Assembly: GCA_002633005.1 (NCBI GenBank)
Contig: NMRA01000200.1
Location: 468,527 to 532,526 of the forward strand
Source of the DNA: Phoronis australis
Lineage: Eukaryota > Phoronida > Phoronidae
DNA: 64,000 bases
Reading direction: 5' to 3'
A program made the translations under genes and the position numbers. The notes under the pieces are model-generated. The model had not been told where the DNA came from and made no database searches. It worked only from the letters and a program-made list of their open reading frames with translations. How positions within the stretch are numbered: position 1 is the stretch's first letter; each line of letters opens with the position of its first letter. Shown here piece after piece: positions 13,391 through 25,400 of this stretch.

Positions 13391-16294
13391 AGTTAATTTT
13401 TCCGTAAGTCACATGTACCGTCGCCCACATGTTCCACATATTTGTTATCCTGATTCACATCTATAAAAGAAAAGATCTGCGGCTCATTTAGAAAGTGAAT
13501 TTATTTCATTTTGGACATCTTTATTCTGACATATATTCCTGGGCGTATATTCAGTTGATCATGCAGTCTGCCACATACTTTTATTGCTCATAAGCACTTT
13601 GCCAAGTTTGTTCACTGTAAATCCTTTATCTGCAGTATAAGTGTTCCAAGCTCATTGAAAAACTCTTCCTACTTTCAAAATGTGGACCAAGATGTGGGGC
13701 AATCGTAGTGTTTACATTTTCCTGCACCCTGATTGGCTAAAATAAATAGATTGAATGTCATGTCGGAACTACCCGCAATACTCTACTTCAACAGATTTTT
13801 CATGAGGCCCCAGTCACATCTTCAACTGGAAACCTCATTTGTTAGTGTCCAGCTGTTGTCCTACAAAGCACTGAACCAGTTTTTTCTCAAAGTCTCTTGA
13901 AACCTAGTACTACTGCAAAGATCAGAAAACTTTTTCCCATAGATTACACGAGAAACATCATTGACACATATAAAGTTATGGAAAAATGAGTCATGCTCAT
14001 AGGGGCAGACACATGATGACAGCCAAGTCAGAATACATGAATTTATTACAAATGTCAAAAGTTGATTCCTAGAGAGATTATGGCAGCGTGGGTTTAGAGT
14101 AATGTCAAAAAATTGACAGTTGGCGTACCATACGGCAAAGTTAAAATTTTTTCCCATGTCCAGAAAATTTCTTCATTGCAGGACGTCAGAAGATTGTCAT
14201 ATGATGTTTAAAATCTGCTGGTGATCTAAGATGACGTGCATGGATCTGCTAAACTAAAATGTTGTAACTTTTCGTCATTTTTACACAGAGTTTAAACCAA
14301 GACTTTATGAGCAGTCTAAGTTTGGGCCTAAGTGCCCGTTTAGACTCCGGTTAAACAAAGTTAAGACATTTTACCCAACTGGCCCTAGATTTTTGGTCAA
14401 TTTCCATCAGATGTCTGGCCGATTTGAACACAATCCTACATTGACTCTTGCCACAACTTTGGTATGTGACCGCTGCTCTCGATCTAACAAAAAATTATGC
14501 CGGTAGAGGGATTGACCAAACATCACTCAATATGTGACTTAGGTATAAAGCTTTAATGTAACAGGGACTGCCAGGATCACATCAGACCATAAAGTACCTC
14601 TTAGGATGAGCCAGCACAATAAATAGGGGATGATCTAGACAAGGTCTCTCCTACCATCGAAGACAATCTTATATGAGCGCATACCTTGTATTTTGAGCAT
14701 TAATTCATTTTCGAATACAGGTTCAGGACACAAGACACAAAAACAAATGTGAATGTGACTGATTTACAGCACAGTGGTCCAGCTAGACTCTGACACAGTT
14801 AGATCACGTTGGACACCGACAGTGTTGAACCAAGCTGAAATATGACTATGTTGGTCCACTCTAGACCTAGACAATGCTGGACCAAGCTACAATCTTTCAC
14901 AGTGTTACAAACAGTAGAACTTTCGAATGTTGTTTAACATGCCTTCTCATTGGTTAAAGTAATGAAACTGACATCGTAACATTCAGTCATTCCCATTGGT
15001 TGAAATCTGGGAAATACCTTTCAGTTTTCTGTTACACAGTATGGTAATCACCTTTGACTTGAATAGTTGCAATTTATGAACATGGACAGTGATCGAAGTA
15101 AACAAAATCAAGGGAAACCCGATCCAGTGCCTTAAGCCCAAACAAGTACAGTGCATAAAGGCGTGTGCAAGTGGTGGCGAGGTGATCGGTATACTTCCAA
15201 CCAGGCATGCGCATTGATGCCCACACACGGAATACCGTGTCGTTCATCATGTTTCCACAGTGCCACTTTTCAGCATAGGTGGCGCTGTGTCAGAGGGTAG
15301 GACCAAGCTGGACTATGACAATGCTCCTGGATGTAGAGTCTGCTACTAGACCTAGTTCAGAGGTCATGTTACTGGGGCTTAACATTCTCAACATTCACAA
15401 AGATGATTGTAAACATGGGCCAACATTTACACTAATACTAGAATGAGTGCCTTTAACAAGAAGTCATGCAAATTCTGGCTCCAACAAAAATATGCAAACA
15501 CCCGCATAAAAGCACCTGATGACATTGAGAATGAACTAAAATCTGACACTTAACCTGGTTAACAGCATAATTGTCTCAAAAACACAGAAGAATGCTATTA
15601 AACAAAGAGTACTTGCACACAGAGTACTAAAAATAACAGCAGGTGACAACTGTTCTAACAAACAAGAAATCCCACCTGAGATGAATGATGCAACATTAAT
15701 CAAACTTTGATATTAATGAAATAAAAATCAGCAAAACAAAAGGAAATCGTAATATGCTTACATAGAAAGGTATAAACCTGAAACACTTCAGGAGACTGCT
15801 GTTTGTTAACAGACTTGGTGCTTATTTACATCTCAGTAAGGCCACTTAAACTTTCAAAAGGCAAAACAGCTCATTTGGTTATGGTCTGTGAGTGTGTTGC
15901 TATGACATTTATGCACCAAAGACATTACAAAAAAGAAAAATGCAACAGCCCATTTTACACTAAGCAAAGTTCATTCGTTCTACAAGAAGTGACTTGCAAA
16001 CTGAGCAATGATATTGCAGCTTAGGTAAAAAGATAGCATTTGGTAGCACACCATGCATTTGAACTGCGCACAATGAAAACCCTAAAAATTACAAATTAGA
16101 GGAATTACCAAAATGAAAACATTACAGCATCTCTAATATGAAATACAACAGATGCAGCTGTGTGGATGCATCGTTCTTCGAAAAATCTCAGACCACGATC
16201 AAGTAAACCTTTTTCTGACCATATTTATCCAATAGTAACTGAGTCCAGGTATTAAATTACACATCGTGAGGATGAGGGTGAGGACAGGAAGAGA

Positions 16295-16426
16295 TTACAT
16301 GGGCAGAAGTGAGTCATCATGTCGGTCTTCCTCCTCCAACTGATCATCACCAATACCACGGTACTGCCGCGGTTCGCGGTACCCAGCACGGCGTGCACCG
16401 CCTCGACACACAAGATCACAACCATC
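16295..16426 (-). CDS. M6PR: M6PR last coding exon: cytosolic tail with acidic-dileucine sorting signal
   Basis: The exon starts after a pyrimidine-poor but valid acceptor (tgttgcag) and encodes 43 residues ending DDSLLPM, then TAA. It contains GCDLVC, matching the palmitoylated-cysteine region of mammalian CD-MPR, and YRGIGDDQL, close to the mammalian YRGVGDDQL. These short matches are what identify the gene most securely. Confidence 0.95.
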   Translation of the reverse strand, partial: DGCDLVCRGGARRAGYREPRQYRGIGDDQLEEEDRHDDSLLPM

Positions 16427-19400
16427 CTGCAACATGTAAGAAGCGCATAGAAATATTGACGGCAGAAAGAACTGGGACGTATTCTTACCACTTGGGCTTA
16501 AAGAGAAAGTTATGTCAATGGGAAACATATCTTACAATTTACCACATTGCCGTGCCATCAGACCCATGGGTGTCTGTGTCGAACAATGCTCATACAAAAA
16601 ACTTAAGCACAATGCGCAAATAAGTGAATCACTTGCGTAAACAAAGGCAGCGAAAAAAGGCATTATTTTGGATATAGTACCATGGGCCTAATGGTGCGGC
16701 AATACAGTGATACAAAATTTACCATTTTTTTATACAATAAGCAAAGGAACTCCAAAGATACAGAGGCAAACGTAAGAAAGTTGACATTAGGAGACACAGC
16801 GGTAGACAAAACGAGTGTGCCTATACGCGAATTGATGAATGGGCCTATGCAGGGGACATTGCCTGCGCTTTTAAGCGAAACTTAGGCGCATGTGCCAAAA
16901 TGCAAACCACTGCTGTATAAAAGGCCACAAAAGGTAATATTTCTGATATATATCCATGGGCCTAGAGGTCCCCCAGTACAGTACATTGGTTGACTGTTGT
17001 TGCCATTTGACACCTTAGTACAATGTCAGTTGTGCGAGATTTGAAGTGTTATATTCCTGAACACGCCGAGTGCGAAAGTAGTTTTTAAAACATTAGTATA
17101 CTTGTTGACGCACAAATTATTTTTCCCGTAGGATTACACAATATTTAACTGAAACACTCACCGCTTGTAAGTTGCCAAAATCTTGCCAAAAACTGTAATT
17201 TGGAATTTGGTCAAATCCCTTTGCCCCAAGCACAAAGCGACTGTAGAGAAATCCAACAATTAAGTAAACTCCTAATAAGGTGAAAAATCTGAAAAGAACA
17301 AAAACCAGATGTTAATTCTTTAAACTACAAAGCCTGTTGGAATTTGTATCGATTAGCTTGTATGCACCTTTTTTATTAGGATTTTCTGCATTTCTACACC
17401 AAGATGGTCAAGTAAGATTCCAATACAGTATGAAGCTCATGGTTTTAGTACATGACTTATTACGCAATTTGTTCTTAACCACGGCAATCACAAAACTTAG
17501 CCTGACAATGTTGGAAAGATCTTCCAGCATCACGAGAATTTGCTGACTAAATTTGGTGGAAGGTTGAAAAAAAATCAATATTCATTAGTCGAACATCTGT
17601 CAGAAGATAATAATGTATGAGGTATTTTGGACAATACGCAATCTTAACAGTTTGTGTTTTTGAGCAAACAAAAATACAAACCAAAGCCACCAATGAGGCA
17701 AACATTCTTGAAATGAATTATCAACAGAAAGTTAACAAAGACATTAAGAGCCAACTTACAAACATGGCATATGATTTTGGTCACACATATTGGTAGGGGG
17801 TGCCGCAGCAAATTCAAAATTCAGACCCAAATAGACGTATCCCATGGCAGATAGCCTATCAAGGCAATACTGGAATGTATCCTAGGTACCCCCACAAATA
17901 CCTGTGAGAGGTGATACCTAAGAAAGCAAAACACCCAGAAAAAGACCCACAAGAGTTGGCAGCACATTTCAAGCCAATTCAATGGAAGAACTCCCTGGGA
18001 TGTGATCACAAGTAACATGAATAAACGGACTACATCAATGTTCATTGTATTACCCATGCAATGGAGCCTAAGGTTACTTACATTATACATAATATGGGGC
18101 CCGAAGTTACTTACATTATACATACTATGGAACCTGCACTGAGACCATACACTTTGAACTCCCCATTATTCAAGCACACTGAATTATGCTCAACTTCAAA
18201 TAGGTAAAAACAGTCTTCATCCCGCCTATTGTTTTCAACTATGAAGCGTGTTTTACCCTAAAAAGAAACGAGCAATAATCAAAATTACATACAATGAAGA
18301 AAGTGACTGTTGATTCTTCTGAAACAATCATTCCACAATTAATGTTAGTATGGAATCACAAGTTTTAAGGCAACAGTTCATTTTGTAATTGACTGCATAT
18401 CATTGCAACAATTGCCTGTACACACTGAAGTAGCATATCTAGAGAGAAGTTTCAAAGTTTGTAAGTTTAGACAAATCTTAGACTTAAGTAAAAAATGAAC
18501 TTAAGTGAGTTCCTTAGAATGGGCCCCAACACTGTGTCTACGGATTGCCTCCACTCCATTTATGTCTCAGTATTGTGTCTATGAGTTGCCTCCACTACAG
18601 TTATAACTCAGTACTATGTCCATGAGTTGTCTCCTCTCTAGTTATAACTCAGTACTATGTCCATGAGTTGTCTCCTCCCTAGTTATAACTCAGTACTATG
18701 TCCATGAGTTGTCTCCTCTCTAGTTATAACTCAGGACTATGTCCATGAGTTGTCTCCTCTCTAGTTATAACTCAGTACTATGTCCATGAGTTGTCTCCTC
18801 CCTAGTTATAACTCAGTACTATGTCCATGAGTTGTCTCCTCTCTAGTTATAACTCAGTACTATGTCCATGAGTTGTCTCCTCCCTAGTTATAACTCAGGA
18901 CTATGTCCATGAGTTGTCTCCTCTCTAGTTAACAGTGTCTATCAGAGTTTACATTACCTCCATCTCCCCTGGTGTGCATGTGATCATGATTATTGACTTC
19001 CTTGGATTATTTGTACAATGAGTGCCATAAGAGTCACCATCCATATACTCCAACATCACCCACTCAGCTGTAAAAGTACTTTGCACTTTATTACCTTGAA
19101 GCCTAATTGTGAGTACAGTCTGTTTCAGTTTTAAATGCAAGAAAACATATCTAGATCAGCCGAATCAAGTACAGGTGGGAAATTCCTCAGTTAGTAAGAA
19201 CTATAGAATTTTTCTGGTGATGTTATGTACCAATATCATATCAAAACAAACAGTAAATGAAGTTCCAGGACGGTGCATTTTTATAAATAAAGATTTTTTT
19301 CCTATTTTACAATTCAATGTGAAGAGACACATGACGAGAGGAAATCAAAGGATTCTCAAATCAACAAGTAATTTCTTTAAAAGCAAAACTACCTAGGAGT

Positions 19401-22400
19401 TCATCGCTGAAATCAGGTTTTTTGACACTATTCTGATTTGATTAAAGATAACATCAAAAGTCCCGAAATCTTTATCAGCTAAGGGTGCGGCAATTCGTCA
19501 AATTAAATCGCGATGAGGGAGTAAACGATTTAGATACTGATACGCCAAGGGCCATTTCAATTTCATTCTTAGTTCCAATTTTCACAGTTTAGTGTCTGTA
19601 TCTTTTAAAGACTATTATTGAAATATTGACTATCATGTAACAGATTTTCCTAAAAATGTGTATTGTCTTGTGGTATTATAAATGTGTATTGTCTTGTGGT
19701 ATTATAAATGTGTATTGTCTTGTGGTATTATAAATGTGTATTGTCTTGTGGTATTATAAATGTGTATTGTCTTGTGGTATTATAAATGTGTATTGTCTTG
19801 TGGTATTATAAATACATACTTCCATTAATTATTCGAGCCTTTGTGAAGTTCCCAGCAATCTTCGGAGTATGTTTACCCTTGGTTTGTTGGACGACACCAG
19901 CATGAGCATACTCAGGGTCATTAAGTGCAGAAAAGCAGATACCTATAGAGTATGTGTACTTTTCTTTACTCGTATCATCTGTAGCACTAAATCTGAAACA
20001 GAACAGTTTGAGTGAAATTGTGCATTGAAGATGTTTACAAATGAATTAGTCTCAACGCACCATAAAAATCAAGAATTGCAAAATAATTAATAAACACAGG
20101 GATAGCCAAACCATGGTTACAAATTGCTAAAAGACATTATAAAAGTTACTGGTGAATTTCTGATCATAGGGAGTCCCATGGTCCGTGAGTTGTTATTTTA
20201 ATCCAAGTTCCAGTGGCTTCGCATCTGGAATTTTTAATGTAATTTCCATGGCTTCATTCTCTAGAAACCTGGAACCTGGCACCTCGAAATTAGCTCTAGA
20301 TTCCAAGTTCCTTCTCACGTTTGGTAAAAATCCCAAGTTACCAAGAAGTCTCCACTCCACATCCGAGTACGCATTCAAAATAATGCTACTGACAGTAAAC
20401 CGATGAAAGACAAAATCATGTTCGCCTCAGGAAGTGAGCCTGTTAGTGAGATATTGGGCCCGAAAGGAGGAAATTGCGGAACATGCGAGGTATTCTTGAT
20501 GTTTTTATCTTAACTTTTCGTTTGAGCAAAAAACATTGTTCAGGCACTCTCATGACATTTTGTGAGGTATCTCGTTCACAGACTTTATTTCTGGCTCTTG
20601 CTAAGGAGATTTGGTGACCTCAGTTCTCGTTTGGTTACCTAGGATTTTTGTCAGCTCGAATTAGGTCAGTTGATGTCAGGGTAAGCATCAATCCCTGCCC
20701 TGGTCACATTCGTGCCGAAACATGGAACCACTTGAAATGACTTGTATTTTAATCAGCCAATAGCATTAAAGTTTAAGGCGATGTCACCAAGTAATATTAT
20801 GGTTGACGAGACATGATGAATGATTCGATTATTTCACAAGAATCATGAACAAGGCTGATGGATACATGTGAAGGGCAGGGCAAGTGGCACAGCAGAGCTG
20901 ACCAATCAAATGTCTTTCTGAAAGCGCTCTGAGGAGTGACACTTGGCGAGGTCAAAGGAAAAATTTAGAGCTGCGATCAACAAAACCAAGAACATCAAGA
21001 AGGTTACGTGAAGGAATGTGGAGCAAGAACTGCACAAGCAAATATTTAAAAATGGCCGCCAGAGCACCATGTCATGTCCAACGTTGCCCAAAAATGAGCC
21101 AAAAACAAGATAAACAATGTGTGTAAGTTTCATGTCCATCAGACAAAGAAATGTGTCCTGTAGCACAAATATGATAGACCAATGAAAGTGCAGTGAGGAA
21201 AAAGTCGATAAAAACAATCAACTGAACATTAAATCTCGAGTATCTCAAGAACAGTAGGTCGGAGCAATAAACGGGTTTCACTTTGTAAATATAAAAAATA
21301 CTTGCAGGCAGTCAGGTACATGTTGTACCAAACGTGCGCAGGCCACTCATATTGTAGAGAGTGCTTAGCAAGATCTACCCACATACCAATTCTATCCTTG
21401 GCTAAATGGATGAACATTACGCACGAAAATTACGTGCATAAATGAATTCTTGTTAATGGCATAAATTAAGTCTTTAAGGCGTAAATTATTTACAGCGTAA
21501 ATTAACTTCTAACGGCGTAAATTAAAAGTTAATTTATGCTACAAATAATTAATTCATGACATTAAAAGTTAACTTGTGCCACTAATAATTAATTTACGCT
21601 ATTAATAATTATTCTATGCCATTAACAAGAATTAAATTATGTACAAAATTTGCGTAACATAAAACGATAAAATTTCACACAGATGCTGGACATAAACTCA
21701 ATTAATTAGAGAGTGCGTAGTCATCAGAAATTCTGGAATACCTCAAAGCTTAAGAACAGTAAAACACACTAAAAACAGATGGCATCGCTCTAGCAGAGCT
21801 TCAAGAGATCTATCCACACACCAAGTTTCAGAAAAATTGCTCCAGGGACAGCGGAGCTATGGCGCCACAAAGTGAAAAATCAAAAAATGAAAGCCACAGT
21901 GCCATCTTGCATCTGATTGCAACCAAAAACAATAGGCCTTGAGCATAAAAATACATATAAACCGTACTCACAGCAAAAAATTAAGAGCCTTTCGATAAAA
22001 GTCCACTATCTTGTTCACTCTGAGAATGTTCACAAGGTGTTGTGTAACCAGAGTGGAAGCGTCTGCTCTTCAGGACATGGCTTAGATTCTCAGAATGTCC
22101 ACTAGTTGTCGTGGAACTGGGGTTGAAGCATCTGCTCTTCAGAATATGGTTCTAGATTTTGGGAAGTTGGTACCTCCCACCATCTTTATCAAAGAGGCAT
22201 GGAACGTGAAAGCTTGTCAAAAATATCTTTTAAACAATTCCTGACGAAAGTACAATCTCGCAACGTTTAGTACAGAGTAATTCACTTTACCCTGTGACAA
22301 AATTTCCAGAAAAAATCACAAAATTCACAATTTTTGAAATATGCACGAAGGAAAAACTGTATGGTTACCACAGAGTTTCTAATCTAACTCCCACTTATGA

Positions 22401-25400
22401 TAAATGCGCATATGCGCTCATAGTCAGTTGCTTAATGTCGCTTGAGGTCAAAGGAAATGTGCTACATCTATGTCTTACCATACCAAATTAGAAGACGTGC
22501 TTTGCCTTATGGGAGAAAAATCAACAAAGTGGCGAGCTGTAAACAGGTTATTTTTTGAAATTTGAAACTTAAAGGAAATGCTACACTATCAACAGAAATT
22601 AAACATATTTATGAACAAACCCTAAAAACACCTGGCGAGCAGGTTGAATTCTGTTTCAGTGGCAGAAAACCTTTTTCAATATTGCAATTTAGGATGTTTA
22701 TAATGTTCCAGGCCTCTTTAAACTTGGAGGTGTGTATTGCTATATACTCCTTCACTCCTCACTTGAACCTGTTTAATAGAACAATTGTCAAGGACTTTTA
22801 CAACAGTCCCACAACCAGTGAATTGGTGATGCTAGGACAGTCTATGTTCTGCTAATTTGGTAGCCACGGGGTGATTCGACTCACCAACTCACCAACTCAC
22901 CAACCTAGTCTGCTGAGCAATCCTTACATTTAATGTGGCCATGAACAAGAAGATGAATCACTATCGAAAGGCTCCGTTTTTTTTCTGTGAGTACAATTTC
23001 ATATATTTTTATTATGTCTCAACCACTGCCAATTTGCTTTATCAAGGCCTCGAGCAATTAATGAGATATGTGTTGTGTGTACATTTCATGATGATTGAAT
23101 CAGTAAAGCTACCTATAGCGTGTGAACAATGAAGTGAAAAAACAAACTTCAGTGATCAGTAAGACACTTGACTTTCACCAAACAATAGTGTCAAGAATGA
23201 AATTATGAATCTGGAACTACATGTATCAATTATGGTAGATAGTGAGACAACGATATTACAAGCACCTAGAACTATGTTCAAAGGTTCCAGGTTTGAAGAA
23301 TATGAAACCATGGAAATAAGGTTAAAAAACATGGTTCAGGATGTTAAAGTCACTCTCAGATATATCTATCTGAGAGTGACTGGAGCATGGAATGAGCTAA
23401 TAATGCACAGACCCCCTAGCACATTTGTACAGAAAATTACGCATTTTTACCTTTCTACAATCCAAAACTAAGCCTGGGTGAAGTTCACGAAAAGAAGACT
23501 TATCATACCACACGTCATGATAGCCGTTTACCTAGTTGCAAATCTACTAGTAGCTAAAATAGCACAGCGATGTATTCCAAACATGCACCTGTCGGTTACT
23601 TAGTTAGGATCCATGCGTGCCTTTTTAAACCATAATATACAAACACATTATTCACTTAGGCAAGGCTCGACATTAACGGTAGTTCAACTGCCCGGGGCAA
23701 CCGATTTGCTCATGGCCGAGCAGCTTGTCCTGTCGTTTTTGGAAACTATAGTAAATCTGAACGATCAGAACTTCTTCGTAGCAGTGATAACTCACTAGTT
23801 TAGCCATCAGTGTATGTAGTATGCGGTGCAAATCGATAAGGTGTTGTTTAGATTATGCAGGAGCTCATGAATGGATGCCATCCAAGACACTTATATTCAA
23901 ATAGTCCTAGCCAAAGTGACGTGTTCTAATTTAAATACATGGCAGTATCTCACGTAATCTGGCAAAGTTTTGATTTTAGCTAGGCCCTAGCTTAGTTCTG
24001 AGCATTTTGAACGCACATCAGGTTCCCGATGATTCGTCTCATTCGGAGGGCGCCTCAACCCAGTTCCCTCAATGTATTACCGTACTCGTCCGGGTTACAG
24101 CCCATGCTTGGCTTACCACCCACAACAAATTTTTCATGATAGAGACTTCCGTAAAAGTATCTGTGCTTCTGTAAATGTTCGTCACACAAAATTAAGGTTC
24201 CAAAACGTGCGTAACTTGCTTACCTTTCTGTGACAACCAATCAGTTTTAGCGGAACCAGCACCTTGCCTTACTATGGCGGTAAAATACCCGTATTCTCAT
24301 GCCCTTTACTGAAGGAGACACAATTGTTTTCTTTGGTTCATGCCCTGAATTCGTGTCGGCATGTACTGATCACCGAGACAGCGCTTGTCGAATGTATTTC
24401 ATTTGCTGTGGAAGAACCAACAAAGCAGTAGTTGACAGGGATATCACGTCCATGGCCAACCTTTCTGTGATTCCCCGTGACAGTACACGAAACATAACCA
24501 CCCTGAGCATTGAAATAAAAAAGACATGGTCCACTTTGACAAGCCAACTTGTGTCGCTGTTCCCGTCTTGGTTAAACGCAAGTTTTTAATGACTTATTAT
24601 TTTGGCAGCTGACCGAGTACCCCTATTGCCTAATAGTAGTATCGTCCGATTGTTGTGTACATAGTTTGAACAACAGCTGTGTTGGCTTCGAACTAAAAAA
24701 GAAATATTCATTGTATATAAAATGTTACACTGTTCAAAGTATTCAATAAGAAGACCTGTCAATCATTGGCATGTGTTTGGTTGCCTAAGTTCAAAGTATT
24801 CAGTAAGAAGACCTGTCAATCCTTAGCACGTGCTTGGTTGCCTCAGTGTCCAGCGGGAAGCAAATCTTTTTACAATTGAGTGCTTCCCTTAAAAATACAC
24901 CGCAAACTATCGGAGTCTTGTTTAATCTGTCCTTTCTTTCGAGAAACTTGCCCTACTAAACGCACGCCTACCTGCAGGAATACCTTAGTTCTAAGAGATG
25001 ACCAGCAGCGACCAAGGTACATAAAAACCCAACCACACTCAGGAACACGACGCCACTGTATCGCGCGCACAAGCCGTCGAAGTCCAATATTTCAATCCCC
25101 CGACCTATATTTTAACTGATATCCCTGACATCCGACGTCAGTGTAGCTCCGTCAAGGTAAAATCGGTCTTCCGTGCAGTAAGCAACAACTCCAGACTTTT
25201 CAAAAAAATTCCAATTTTAACCACCCATGCTCGGCTTACCGCCCACCCCGTTTTTGTTAGATTCCCAATTTAAGCGCTATGGGCGGTAATGAGGACGAGT
25301 ACGGTAAGTCAAATTTCAATCATTTGCTCGTAAACACATTTTAACAATTGATCGTTACAATTTATGATTTACGTAGTAGACTCATGTGTAGTAGCGATAA

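Larger units (their letters stand above)
11213..16294. other. Convergent intergenic region / 3' UTRs
   Basis: No gene is recognised here. The plus-strand EGF gene ends at 11212 and the minus-strand receptor stop is at 16295, so both 3' UTRs lie in this interval. A plus-strand AATAAA at 11787-11792 is a candidate poly(A) signal for the EGF gene. The interval also holds a 34-bp tandem pair (about 11577-11650), an (AT)n run near 12752-12768, a decayed LINE 3' fragment (13190-13390) and a degenerate minisatellite built around 'ggaccaagctg' (about 14770-14910 and again at 15299-15330). The rest shows nothing I can assign. Confidence 0.6.

Noticed and set aside
18126-18257. M6PR exon 4 ending at GTATGT (18125)
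   Set aside because: It breaks the phase with exon 5 and shortens the membrane span by four residues; GTAAGT at 18114 fits both.
24299-24589. 96-codon plus-strand ORF as a gene
   Set aside because: No family resemblance, no splice context, and it sits inside a TIR-bounded element.
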